Shown: positions 33,111 to 41,957, counted from the stretch's first letter. The stretch: 64,000 nt of DNA from Mycobacterium sp. NBC_00419 (GCF_036023875.1 NZ_CP107931.1:1302001-1366000), one strand, 5' to 3'. Program-made: numbers and translations. Notes: generated by a model not told the origin, from the letters alone.

Positions 33111-35303
33111 GTGACTGTGCGCCAGGCCAATGGCATGAACTCTGCTGAAGGAGTTGAGGATCGGACCGCGCAGCGGTCAACGTTCCGCCCCGATATCGAG
33201 GGCCTGCGCGCGGTCGCGGTGCTCGGTGTGGTGTTGTTCCACGCCTCGGTGCCCGGCATCGGTGGCGGCTACATCGGGGTCGACGTCTTCTTCGTCATCT
33301 CCGGTTTCCTGATCACCGGACTGCTGTGGCGCGAAGCCGCCGGCACCGGCACGGTCAAACTACGCGCGTTCTACGGGGCACGGGCCCGACGACTACTGCC
33401 CGCCTCGGCGTTCGTCGGCGTCATCACCATGGTCGCCTCGGTACTGCTGCTGCCACCACTACGGGTGCCCACAGTCCTCTACGACGGCATCGCCAGCGCC
33501 CTCTACGTCGGCAACTACTGGTTCATCCTCGACAACGTCAACTACTTCTCCGACCTGCTGACCCCCTCGCCGTTCCTGCACTACTGGTCGCTGAGCGTCG
33601 AAGAACAGTTCTATCTGGTCTGGGCGCCCCTGGTGTTGGGCACCGCCTGGGTCATCCGCGCCATCCACCGGCGGCGCAACACCGCACCCGCCACCGCCTC
33701 ACGGCGCCCGTTCCTGGTAGTCCTCGGCCTGGTCGGCGCCGCATCCTTCGCCCTGTCGCTGGTCATCACCTACGTGATTCCCGCCGCGGCGTTCTTCTCC
33801 CTGCCCACCCGCGCCTGGCAGCTGGCCGCCGGCGGCCTGCTCGCCCTGACCGCCGCTGAATGGCAACGCCTTTCACCACGCGCGGCCGTGGTCCTCGGAT
33901 GGACCGGGCTGGCGATGATCGTGGTCGCCTGCATCTGGTACACCCCGACCACCCCGTTCCCGGGAACCGCCGCACTGCTACCCACCCTCGGCGCCGTGCT
34001 GGTCATCGGCGCCGGATGCGCCACCCCCACCCAGGGCTGCGGCCAACTACTAGCGACCAGCCCGATGCGGGCGATCGGCCGGATCTCCTACTCCTGGTAC
34101 CTGTGGCACTGGCCGGTACTGGTACTCGCACCCGCCCTGCTGGGACACCCGCTGGGACTCGGTGAACGCCTGGCCGCGGCTCTGCTCTCAGCCGGGCTGG
34201 CCTGGCTGACCCTGCGCTACCTGGAAAACCCGCTGCGCTTCAACCCCAAAATCCGCGACTCACCCTGGCGCAGCCTGGCATTGGGCGCAGTAGCCACCCT
34301 GATCGCGGTCTGCGTCGGACTGGGACTGTTCACAGCCGTCCCCGCCGCGATCGGACCCGGCGCACCCGCACAACAAATCGCACTCACCATCCCAGCCGTG
34401 CCCGCCAACGCCGACCCCGCCGCCTACACCACCGCCGTCGAACAAGCCTTCACCCAAACCCAAACCGCACTGGCCGCCGCCCTACACACCACAGCCGTAC
34501 CCGCCAACCTCACCCCACCACTGGACAACGCAGCGGCCGAGGAGAAAGCCGTTTATCGCAATGGCTGCATGCTCGATTTCTTCCAGGTCACCCAACCGGA
34601 CTGCTTTGCAGGCGATACCGCATCACCGACCCGGGTGGCCCTCGTCGGCGACTCGCACGCCGCCATGTGGACCCCGGCCCTCAAAGAGATTGCCAACCAA
34701 CAACACTGGCGACTCGAGACACTCGCAAAAGCCGGCTGCCCAGTATTGGATCTACCGATCAGCAGCCCGCTCCTCAATAGGGAGTACACCGAGTGCGAGC
34801 AGTGGCGCGGCGAAGTCGTCACTCGACTGCGCGCCGAACACAATCAGCTGATCGTTATCAGCATGTGGCGCGGCTACGGTGTCGAAGATTGGCCATCGGG
34901 CTTCAGAACCTATGACACCGCCTGGATCGAGAGCATGGCCCGGCTGGTGAAAGACCTACGCGGCAGCGGCGCACAGGTATTGGTGCTGGGCCCCATCCCC
35001 GCTCCGCACGCCAACGTGCCGATCTGCATATCCGGACACCTCGACGACGCAACAGCCTGCGCACTGACCCGATCCAAAGCCGTCGACCAATCCGGCATCG
35101 CCGCCGAAACCGCCGCCACCACCGCCAACGGCGGACAGTACGCCGATCTCACCGACCTGTTCTGCACCGCCGAACGCTGCCCCGTCATCGTCGGCAACAC
35201 CCTGGTCTACTTCGACTGGAATCACGCAACCCCTGCATACACCCAAGTGTTGGCGCCGGCAATAGGGACGCTTGTCGATAGAGCGATCACACTAGGCGGA
35301 TAG
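33111..35303 (+). CDS. OafA/SGNH-type membrane acyltransferase 5 (mosaic of copies 2 and 3-like)
   Basis: 730 residues from the GTG at 33111. The acyltransferase-3 half is almost identical to acyltransferase 2 at 15445. The SGNH half has GDSHAAMW and DWNHAT, but three patches differ from copy 2: around residues 471-500 (YRNGCMLDFFQ), 535-600 (LLNREYTECEQW) and the C-terminus (YFDWNHATPAYTQ). The last two resemble acyltransferase 3 instead. It lies after GMC oxidoreductase 1 and away from the other four paralogues. Same membrane and same core reaction are expected, with a different acceptor specificity. Confidence 0.88.
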   Translation: MTVRQANGMNSAEGVEDRTAQRSTFRPDIEGLRAVAVLGVVLFHASVPGIGGGYIGVDVFFVISGFLITGLLWREAAGTGTVKLRAFYGARARRLLPASAFVGVITMVASVLLLPPLRVPTVLYDGIASALYVGNYWFILDNVNYFSDLLTPSPFLHYWSLSVEEQFYLVWAPLVLGTAWVIRAIHRRRNTAPATASRRPFLVVLGLVGAASFALSLVITYVIPAAAFFSLPTRAWQLAAGGLLALTAAEWQRLSPRAAVVLGWTGLAMIVVACIWYTPTTPFPGTAALLPTLGAVLVIGAGCATPTQGCGQLLATSPMRAIGRISYSWYLWHWPVLVLAPALLGHPLGLGERLAAALLSAGLAWLTLRYLENPLRFNPKIRDSPWRSLALGAVATLIAVCVGLGLFTAVPAAIGPGAPAQQIALTIPAVPANADPAAYTTAVEQAFTQTQTALAAALHTTAVPANLTPPLDNAAAEEKAVYRNGCMLDFFQVTQPDCFAGDTASPTRVALVGDSHAAMWTPALKEIANQQHWRLETLAKAGCPVLDLPISSPLLNREYTECEQWRGEVVTRLRAEHNQLIVISMWRGYGVEDWPSGFRTYDTAWIESMARLVKDLRGSGAQVLVLGPIPAPHANVPICISGHLDDATACALTRSKAVDQSGIAAETAATTANGGQYADLTDLFCTAERCPVIVGNTLVYFDWNHATPAYTQVLAPAIGTLVDRAITLGG
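33117..35200 (+). repeat. Mosaic direct duplication, right copy (partner 15445-17533)
   Basis: Blocks 33117-34526, 34611-34715 and 34914-35200 are almost identical to the left copy, and the segments between them are not. The two codons missing in the middle patch change the offset from 17672 to 17666. Confidence 0.85.
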
Positions 35304-35380
35304 AGACGCCGCGTCCTCCAAAAGGCCGACGCTCCAAGGGATCACGGTATTCGATCGCTCCCCGGGATCTGACAGCCAGG

Positions 35381-36550
35381 TCACGCAGCCGGAAGGTCCC
35401 TCTTTACCAAACGAGATTTCAGAGACATTGCGGGCCTCTCCACCACGAACCAACTGAACGCCGCTAGCGGCAAGGTGATGGCAGCTGCAACGATCGCAAA
35501 TACTGGTGGAGCAAGCAGGCCGAGCCCGCATATGACGAGAAGCTGCTGAATCGGGAAGGCGTAGATGTAAACGCCGTAAGACAGATCCGTCCGCAGCCTC
35601 AAGCGGGGGTGGTGAAGTAGCGCACCTGAAACGATGAGGGCATACGCCAGCGGGATTGCACCGATTACTCGATAGTTTGGTAGAAAACTAGCCGCCAGTA
35701 CGACGACCACACAGCCTGCGACCAGTGACCACCGAGCCGGGATAACATCTCTCAACTGATAGATAAGGGCGCCAGCAAAGAACATCACCGCGAATCGCGC
35801 TGCAGCTCCTTGCGCTATCAGCGCTTGGGCTGCGGCATCGATTTCGACGGTCCCGGGCGGCGCTTCAACTAGCCGACTCATAGCGGGCACTCGTGTCGAC
35901 CAGAACACCGCGAGAGCCAACAGTAGCGGTATTAGCCATCGGCGGCGCAGAAGCCCTGTTACTCCCAGAATCGCAATAGCCAAGTAGCACAACGCTTCCC
36001 AGTAGAGCGTCCACAGAGAGCTGTCCCATTCCCCGGGCCGCGGGACACCGAGCGGAGTTCCCGCTATATCGTTCTGCTGAATCAACAGTGCGCTATTGCG
36101 CACTACGTACTGAATCGGATCGAGCGACAGCAGTAGCTTGCCCGGTGAGCCGCCCTGAATCGCGGTGGCGATCGGCGCTATGACGAAAGCAATGACGACC
36201 AGGCATACCCAGAAACCGGGAAGAATGCGTAGCCCCCGTGCGACGAAGTAATCCCGAAGCCTCGGCCTCCGGAACCAGCTCCACGTTATGAGGAATCCGG
36301 ACATCGCAAAGAACCCGTCGACCCAAACATCGCGAAGCAACTGATGCGCCGGCTCAAAAGAAATCTGGCGGCCTGTGATAAGCCAAGAGTGCCAAAGAAT
36401 AACGCCAGTCGCCATAAGCAACCGCCACGCGTTCAAGGCGTTACTCTGAGGATCGAACTCCTCACCGAGAGTGGGAGCAGCACACCGGGGCTTACGCGGC
36501 AGGCGACCGACGCTTTCGTCCTCGCCAGCGACACTTGAGTCCGCGATCAT
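35381..36550 (-). CDS. Short OafA-like acyltransferase-3 family membrane protein
   Basis: 389 residues with about ten membrane segments and no SGNH domain. The N-terminal catalytic-type motif is WRLLMATGVILWHSW, then DGFFAMSGFLITWSW and ARGLRILPGFW. The C-terminus ends in a basic tail after FSWFVVERPAMSLK. It is probably an O-acetyl- or O-acyltransferase for a sugar. It is distant from the five long acyltransferases, and its DNA is less GC-rich, suggesting a separate origin. It is the last gene of a minus-strand group with the methyltransferase and the PE-PPE hydrolase, and is convergent with acyltransferase 5. Confidence 0.82.
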   Translation of the reverse strand: MIADSSVAGEDESVGRLPRKPRCAAPTLGEEFDPQSNALNAWRLLMATGVILWHSWLITGRQISFEPAHQLLRDVWVDGFFAMSGFLITWSWFRRPRLRDYFVARGLRILPGFWVCLVVIAFVIAPIATAIQGGSPGKLLLSLDPIQYVVRNSALLIQQNDIAGTPLGVPRPGEWDSSLWTLYWEALCYLAIAILGVTGLLRRRWLIPLLLALAVFWSTRVPAMSRLVEAPPGTVEIDAAAQALIAQGAAARFAVMFFAGALIYQLRDVIPARWSLVAGCVVVVLAASFLPNYRVIGAIPLAYALIVSGALLHHPRLRLRTDLSYGVYIYAFPIQQLLVICGLGLLAPPVFAIVAAAITLPLAAFSWFVVERPAMSLKSRLVKRDLPAA

Positions 36551-36585
36551 CTCATCCCATCCGTGCGTCGGCGCGTTGCCGATAA

Positions 36586-37410
36586 CTAGGGGCCGAACTC
36601 AAGCAAAGGAAGTTCGGCAACAGTGGGCCACAGGAGCAAGTCCAGCGCCGGACCGCGACCGCGCGGCGGCGGCACGTTCTGGACTGCTCGAATGCCCGGG
36701 ATACGATTCGGCAAGTCGGCGATCTCCTTCGCGGACAAACTGAACGGTGTTCGCGGCCATGTCCCACGCAATACCGTCCAGATGCGATGCCTGGCCAGAA
36801 ATGCTTGAAACTTGTTTGGCAGGTCAAAGATCATCTGACCACCGGGAAACCGGCGCGCACATTCGCGAATCACGCTCAGTGCCTCGTCAGGCTGCAGGTA
36901 AGGCAACAAGCCCTCAGCCGTGACGAAGACACCGTTGTGCGGGTCGACCCGATCCATCCAGGTGAAGTCCAACACCGACTGCGCGCAGCTAGATATCCTC
37001 GGAGACTGGGGCAACAACCGCTCACGGAAATCGATGATTGTCGGCAGATCCACAGTCAACCAACGGAATTGATGACCCAGGCCCGCATTGTCGAGGCGCC
37101 AGAAGCTCGTCTGCATTCCCTCGCCGAGGGCCACGACGGTTGCTGCCGGGTGGTCGGAGAGATAGCGAGCGGCTTTGGCGTCGAACGCGAGAGCGCGCAG
37201 GGCGATATCTTGACGATCTGTTGCCAGACTGAATTTACTGAAGTCGTAGTCGATCGAATCCATCAGGCGGATAGCCATCGGATCATCGATGATTCCGTCA
37301 GGCCGTCGCGCCTCGTTCGCGCGACTCCACAACGTCAGCAATGCCGTGTCGGGTAGCGTGATCTCCTCGGCCTTGGTCACGTGCAAGACGATACCCCGAG
37401 GGTTAGTCAT
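36586..37410 (-). CDS. SAM-dependent methyltransferase, PPM/LCMT family
   Basis: 274 residues from the ATG at 37410 (MTNPRGIVLHVTKAEEITL); a 65-residue upstream extension of the frame has low-complexity composition and is rejected. Family features are LTLWSRANEARRPDG near the N-terminus, TVVALGEGMQTSFWR, and VFVTAEGLLPYLQ. Leucine carboxyl/polyketide-type methyltransferases of this family act on carboxyl or hydroxyl groups. Methylation of a uronic acid or of the peptide C-terminus is possible but not shown. A KstR-like palindrome lies 15 bases upstream. Confidence 0.83.
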   Translation of the reverse strand: MTNPRGIVLHVTKAEEITLPDTALLTLWSRANEARRPDGIIDDPMAIRLMDSIDYDFSKFSLATDRQDIALRALAFDAKAARYLSDHPAATVVALGEGMQTSFWRLDNAGLGHQFRWLTVDLPTIIDFRERLLPQSPRISSCAQSVLDFTWMDRVDPHNGVFVTAEGLLPYLQPDEALSVIRECARRFPGGQMIFDLPNKFQAFLARHRIWTVLRGTWPRTPFSLSAKEIADLPNRIPGIRAVQNVPPPRGRGPALDLLLWPTVAELPLLEFGP

Positions 37411-37424
37411 ATTTTCGCGGGTTC

Positions 37425-37438
37425 TGTAACACGTTCTA
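37425..37438. promoter_or_regulatory. KstR/TetR-type palindrome before the PPM/LCMT methyltransferase
   Basis: TGTAACACGTTCTA fits TnnAACnnGTTnnA. It lies 15 bases upstream of the methyltransferase start, in the 97-base gap after the PE-PPE gene. It is the third such site in the window. Confidence 0.45.
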
Positions 37439-37507
37439 CTCGTTGCTCCGGGCCCCAATGCAAGGAAGCGTGCTGCGTCCAAGGGCGGTCGGCCGCAGAC
37501 AAGTCCG

Positions 37508-38959
37508 CTAGTCCTTCGACCTGCCAGACACGCCCACCGCGCCGCGCGCCGCGCCACTCGCGCTACTGGCCGCATCTCCAGCCTTGTCGACTCGCGCGGC
37601 GCCAACTCTCGCGGCGCTTGGGGAACCCACTATCGGACCGATGGTCGTGTGTGCCGCTACTAAAGGCTGTCGCGACTTGACCTGCCCCACGGCGCCTCTG
37701 GTGACCCGAGTGGTCGTCGATTCTGCGCTGGCGTCGATTGTTGAGCCAGGCTCCACGTTCGAACCAGCCGAGCTGGCTGCAGAGGTGTCAAGGGATACGT
37801 ATTCGACGTCAGTACCTCCCACCCCATAAGGTCCGGGCCGGTGTGTGCCCAATGGCCGAACGCCGACAATGTCCTCGATGCCGTTATCGAGCCCCGTCGG
37901 GACAGCGATGAGGAAGTTGATGGCGGTTTTTATAGGATCGGGAAAGTAGAGCAAATTGAATGGCGTAGAGACGCCCGGGCTTACCGACCGGTCGTAGCCT
38001 GCCTCGACTAGCACACGCAGTGGCGCGTCTAGGACATCAGCCAAGATCGAGCCCACCAGTGGAATACGTTGCAGCGGCATCAGCAGGGGAAGCACCGGAG
38101 TGGAAACCAGATAATAGGCAGTATCGCCGTGCCGTCCCTGATCGACGACTTCTGAATCCGCAAGACTGTGATCCATGGATTCCTGATGGAGATACACCAT
38201 CCCGGCATAGGCATTAGCCGCAGCGAACAGATTCAGCGGATTCAACGGAGCATCGACCAACCCGTCGTACTGAACAGCGACATCGACCGTTCGGTACTGC
38301 GTGTCGGTCGGCGCAGGATCGGTGATCAACTCGTCAAGCTGACGGCCCAGGAACAGCGCAATGACAACTCCTGCCGTATCGCGCGCGATCAACCCACCGT
38401 TCGGCCTCGAATTGCCCAACACTACGAATGCGACGTTGGGGCCCTCTCCCTCGGCGAAAGTGGCTGCCAGCGTGCGCTTTTCTAGCATCGCAATGGCCGC
38501 ACTCTGCGAGAAGCCAACGACCACGAAGGCATCAGACGGTTCCGGTGGCGACGATCCCACGCCCTCGTTGTAGTCGCATACAGCACTGCGGATACAGCCG
38601 TCGAGGTTGGCTAGACCTGCGGAGATCGACTCGAGGAGACTCAGTGCTTCCTGCCCAGAGGCGTCCTCTTCAGGGGTGATCACCGCTACCACGTTGTACG
38701 GTCCGGTCGGGATACTAGAAGGGTGTACCGCCATCGACGAGGGAACGACGAAGTTGCTGACCACAGCACTCATGAAGTCTTGAACGAATTGGATCGACTG
38801 GGGCGGTGAGGCCAGAGAATTTCCTGTCCCGCCCATAACCAGAACGGTGGTGTTCGCGAACGCGACCAAGGTGAGAAACGGCAGGGACAACGACGAAACA
38901 CCGATAAGCATCGCCGCGACGAAAACAGTCGCTGCCAGTCCGGTAATCCGTCGCGCCAT
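37508..38959 (-). CDS. Secreted or membrane-anchored PE-PPE-domain serine hydrolase (Chp-like)
   Basis: 483 residues. The first 35 residues are a hydrophobic signal or anchor segment. Then come TTVLVMGGTGNSL and, near residue 160, the nucleophile motif GFSQSAAIA, followed by NPLNLFAAANAYAGM and the Pro-Gly-rich loops of the PE-PPE alpha/beta hydrolase domain. The last 100 residues are Ser/Ala/Thr-rich and look disordered. There is no PE or PPE N-terminus. Chp1/Chp2 proteins of this domain class transfer acyl groups between trehalose lipids outside the membrane, and a Pe gene is known in the GPL region. A role in extracytoplasmic acyl transfer is inferred. AAGGA lies 9 bases before the start. 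Confidence 0.82.
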   Translation of the reverse strand: MARRITGLAATVFVAAMLIGVSSLSLPFLTLVAFANTTVLVMGGTGNSLASPPQSIQFVQDFMSAVVSNFVVPSSMAVHPSSIPTGPYNVVAVITPEEDASGQEALSLLESISAGLANLDGCIRSAVCDYNEGVGSSPPEPSDAFVVVGFSQSAAIAMLEKRTLAATFAEGEGPNVAFVVLGNSRPNGGLIARDTAGVVIALFLGRQLDELITDPAPTDTQYRTVDVAVQYDGLVDAPLNPLNLFAAANAYAGMVYLHQESMDHSLADSEVVDQGRHGDTAYYLVSTPVLPLLMPLQRIPLVGSILADVLDAPLRVLVEAGYDRSVSPGVSTPFNLLYFPDPIKTAINFLIAVPTGLDNGIEDIVGVRPLGTHRPGPYGVGGTDVEYVSLDTSAASSAGSNVEPGSTIDASAESTTTRVTRGAVGQVKSRQPLVAAHTTIGPIVGSPSAARVGAARVDKAGDAASSASGAARGAVGVSGRSKD

Positions 38960-39215
38960 ACCACCAGTCCTTCCCAGCCGTATGACGTCGCGATCTCCGC
39001 CAACTCAGCAAACGGTCCGACGTGAGCAAGCGAGACGATAGCACGTCTAATAGTTCCCTTAGGTAGGTTCTGAGCCAGCAGAGAAGACGTACCCGGAGCT
39101 CCCCTGAATGCGCTTACCGGACGCCGCAGGCAAGCCTGCCAACGCCGGCCGAGCAGGGCGATTGAATTTCGCATCGACTCCTGCAGAGAACAGCCCTTCG
39201 CATAAGCTCTGCGCG

Positions 39216-40439
39216 ATGTCCGCCATCGAAGCCATACGCCGTGCGGCTGGCAGACTTGATCCGATCAGAGTCTTGCGGCGCCGGCCTCCGCTACCGCGCG
39301 TGGCTGTCGTGTCGAACGTGAGCAGCTTCGGCGGCGGTGGCGTCGTCGGATTTCGGGAAATCCTCCTGGCGATCCGGGACCAACGCCCAGACCTCGACGT
39401 TCTGGCTGTCGTCCCGCGGCAGGGCGCCGTGGCGAAGGACTGCAGTGAGCGCGGAATCCGCACCAGCATCGCCTGGACCCCGTGGTGGGGGTTCGGCAAG
39501 TGGTGGCGCTACCGCGGCATTGACCCGCATGCGCTGATCGGCTGGGTTCCCTACGCCCTGTTGCTGATTCCGGGCATCGTGCAGGCAGTGCTCCTGCTGG
39601 CACAGGAGCGGCCAACGATGGTGGTCAGCAACACGATGACGATCCCGTCGCACGCTATCGCCGCCAAACTACTCGGAATCCCGCACTACTGGTTCGTCCG
39701 AGAGTTCGGCCGAGACGATCACCGCCTCTGGTTCTTACTTGGTTACCGACGGACCATCCGGCTGATCAACCGCCTATCGACGGTCGTGATCTGCAACTCG
39801 CACGCAGTCGAACAGGCGATGCTCGCGATAGATCCGACGATGACAACCGCCGTCGTCTACCCCGTCGTCGAAACGCCACTGGGGGTGCCCCCACAACGGC
39901 AACCCGGCGAGCGCATGCGAACCGTTCTCGTCGGCTACTTCTCCCTCGGTAAGGGGCAGCACCTGGCGATCGAAGCCATTGCGATCGCCCGGAGAGCCGG
40001 CGTCGACATCGAACTGTCACTTGTAGGAACGGGGCGCCATGCGCCCCTTCGCGCACTGGCTCGCCGCGCCGGCGTTGAGGACCTACTGACGATCCACGGT
40101 CCCACGAAAGATCTCGGAACACACTGGAGTGCGGCACATGTGGGCCTGATGTGCAGTCAGAGTGAGGCATTCGGCCGCGTTACCGTCGAAGCGATGAGAG
40201 CCGGTCTGCCCGTGTGCGGCACCGATTCGGGTGGCACACCCGAGATCATCGAGCACCGCGTCAATGGGCTACTGAGCCCGGCTGGGGATGCGCACGCACT
40301 GGCAGCCAACCTGATGATGATCGAATCGGACGAGGGTTTGCGCCGCCGTCTGGCACTCGGCGCGTTGGATTCGGCGCAGCATTTCCAACGCGGCCGCCAC
40401 GACAAAGAGCTCGCCACAATCCTGCGTCTTCACGACTAG
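39216..40439 (+). CDS. GT4-family glycosyltransferase
   Basis: 407 residues from the ATG at 39216 (MSAIEAIRRAAGRLDPIRVL); the frame is open from 39108, but the added residues look non-coding. The N-terminal domain has VAVVSNVSSFGGGGVVGF. The C-terminal domain has VGYFSLGKGQHLAIEA, then CSQSEAFGRVTVEAMRAGLPV and GTDSGGTPEIIEH, the E-x7-E donor-site signature of the GT4 (GT-B) family. It differs in fold family from the five GT1 enzymes and probably elongates the saccharide. No clear ribosome binding site is visible. Its stop shares CTAG with the convergent GT1 gene at 40436. Confidence 0.85.
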   Translation: MSAIEAIRRAAGRLDPIRVLRRRPPLPRVAVVSNVSSFGGGGVVGFREILLAIRDQRPDLDVLAVVPRQGAVAKDCSERGIRTSIAWTPWWGFGKWWRYRGIDPHALIGWVPYALLLIPGIVQAVLLLAQERPTMVVSNTMTIPSHAIAAKLLGIPHYWFVREFGRDDHRLWFLLGYRRTIRLINRLSTVVICNSHAVEQAMLAIDPTMTTAVVYPVVETPLGVPPQRQPGERMRTVLVGYFSLGKGQHLAIEAIAIARRAGVDIELSLVGTGRHAPLRALARRAGVEDLLTIHGPTKDLGTHWSAAHVGLMCSQSEAFGRVTVEAMRAGLPVCGTDSGGTPEIIEHRVNGLLSPAGDAHALAANLMMIESDEGLRRRLALGALDSAQHFQRGRHDKELATILRLHD

Positions 40440-41710
40440 CAGAGACGCCTGTCGCCTACGTACCGCTCCACCACATCGGCCGCGGCCACAGCGCTCTCCG
40501 CAGGAGTTGTCATCCGGCTCGCGAAGTCGCGGGCACGCGAGCAGTACGCCGGGGCCAGCACCCTTCTCAGATCAGCCAAGAGGGTCTCCTCGGTCGCCTT
40601 CGAGAAGCGCCGACCAGTGCCGACTTTCAGGCGTTTGAGCTGCGTTGTCCGTAGCGCTTGGTCTGGCAGTGTCCACAGTCCGACCTGGGGCACACCCGCC
40701 CTCAGACATGCGGCGATCGTGCCCGCACCGCTGTGATGCACTACCGCGCGGCATGCTGGGAAGACCGCCGCGTAGTTCAACTGCCCAGCCACCTTGACGT
40801 GATCGGGAAGGGTGGCAGCACTGAAGTCGGTAGAACCGGCTCCGACTAGCGCCCGCTCGCCCAACTGCTCGCACACCGCACTGATCATTGCGATGGTCTC
40901 GGCCGGAGAACCGACCGGCACGCTGCCAAATCCGAAGAAAATCGGGGGCGCGCCGCCCGCTATCCACGAGGCGACCTTGTCCTCAGACTCCGTTGGCGAC
41001 TCCAGCGTCAGCGTGCCGACGAAAGGTCGCCGATCACCCCATTGCGACCATTCAGTAACCAGCCCTGGGACTACAGCGGCGTCGTAAGCCTGGATCTCCA
41101 ACGATCCACGATCAGCGATTCGCTTCGGCCACGGACTCTCGGCCTCGGGCAGACCAAGGGCACGGCGCTGCTCATCCTCGACTTGCTTCACCGGGCCACT
41201 CCAGGAGATCCGCTCCCAGCCCTTCATCACCGCATGCCCCAGTGGCGCCGGCAACAAGGGCAGCACCCTGCCGTTGGCAAGCGTCGGGAAGAAGTGCACC
41301 GTCGCCAGCGGGATGTTGTAGTACTCGGCCACGTTCGCAGAAAACTGATCGAAGCCGTAGCCGGCGATGATGAGGTCGGCGCCCTCGGCTAGTGAGGACA
41401 GCGTCGCGAAGGCCTCCGAAGTCCAGCACTGAGTGACGATCTCCCCGATTTCACGACCAAGGCGGTCCAGTTCCTTTGGCTTCCAGGGCATTCGGAAAAA
41501 GCATGTCCAGTAGTCGCGTTGCGCATCCATCATGACCTGCGAATCCTGGCCCCACGCAACAGCAGTAAGGCCCGCCGCCTCGGCGAAGCCGACGACGTTT
41601 GGCGGAACCGCAATGCTGACGTCATGCCCCCTGCGCAGCAACTCGCGACCGATGACGACCGAGGGCTCAACATCACCCCGCACGCCATGGCATGCCAGGA
41701 CAACCTTCAT
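40436..41710 (-). CDS. GT1-family glycosyltransferase (GPL Gtf-like), copy 4
   Basis: 424 residues, MKVVLACHGVRGDVEPSVVIG. Donor site HHSGAGTIAACLRAGVPQVGLWTLPDQAL with KRLKVG. The second Gly of the usual HHGG is Ser. It resembles copy 3 (29918) most and, like it, is divergent from a GMC gene with the 19-bp conserved element 47 bases upstream. The two probably arose by duplication of the pair and may act on different acceptors. Confidence 0.86.
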   Translation of the reverse strand: MKVVLACHGVRGDVEPSVVIGRELLRRGHDVSIAVPPNVVGFAEAAGLTAVAWGQDSQVMMDAQRDYWTCFFRMPWKPKELDRLGREIGEIVTQCWTSEAFATLSSLAEGADLIIAGYGFDQFSANVAEYYNIPLATVHFFPTLANGRVLPLLPAPLGHAVMKGWERISWSGPVKQVEDEQRRALGLPEAESPWPKRIADRGSLEIQAYDAAVVPGLVTEWSQWGDRRPFVGTLTLESPTESEDKVASWIAGGAPPIFFGFGSVPVGSPAETIAMISAVCEQLGERALVGAGSTDFSAATLPDHVKVAGQLNYAAVFPACRAVVHHSGAGTIAACLRAGVPQVGLWTLPDQALRTTQLKRLKVGTGRRFSKATEETLLADLRRVLAPAYCSRARDFASRMTTPAESAVAAADVVERYVGDRRLC

Positions 41711-41756
41711 CGGGATTTAGCCTTTCAGCCCCACACGCTTCGGCAAGGTCAGGAAC

Positions 41757-41775
41757 ACCGGTCATTATCACTGGT
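41757..41775. promoter_or_regulatory. Conserved 19-bp element in the GT1/GMC divergent gap, right copy
   Basis: ACCGGTCATTATCACTGGT is the counterpart of 31229-31247. Read towards the glycosyltransferase it contains TGATAATG, close to an extended -10 box. Confidence 0.45.
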
Positions 41776-41894
41776 TCTGCTGAGTCTGACCTTCGTTCCG
41801 TGATCTGAATCAAGCCAGTGGCGCACCCACCGGACCGACGCCCAGTACGGTTCACCAGGCATCTCATCGCCTGCCCGTGCCGCCAGCAACAAAC

Positions 41895-41903
41895 TGTTAC
41901 GAT
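41895..41903 (+). promoter_or_regulatory. Extended -10 (TGT-TACGAT) for GMC oxidoreductase 2
   Basis: TGTTACGAT stands 55 bases before the TTG start at 41958, matching the position of TGATACGAT before the first GMC gene. Confidence 0.4.
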
Positions 41904-41957
41904 CCCGACCAGCCCAGGTCAGCGCATGCTCTGGGCCATCACGCTGAGGAGCCGATA

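Noticed and set aside
37411..37605. 65-residue N-terminal extension of the PPM/LCMT methyltransferase
   Set aside because: It would overlap the PE-PPE gene end, has Arg/Ala-rich composition unlike the family, and would put the KstR-like site inside the gene.
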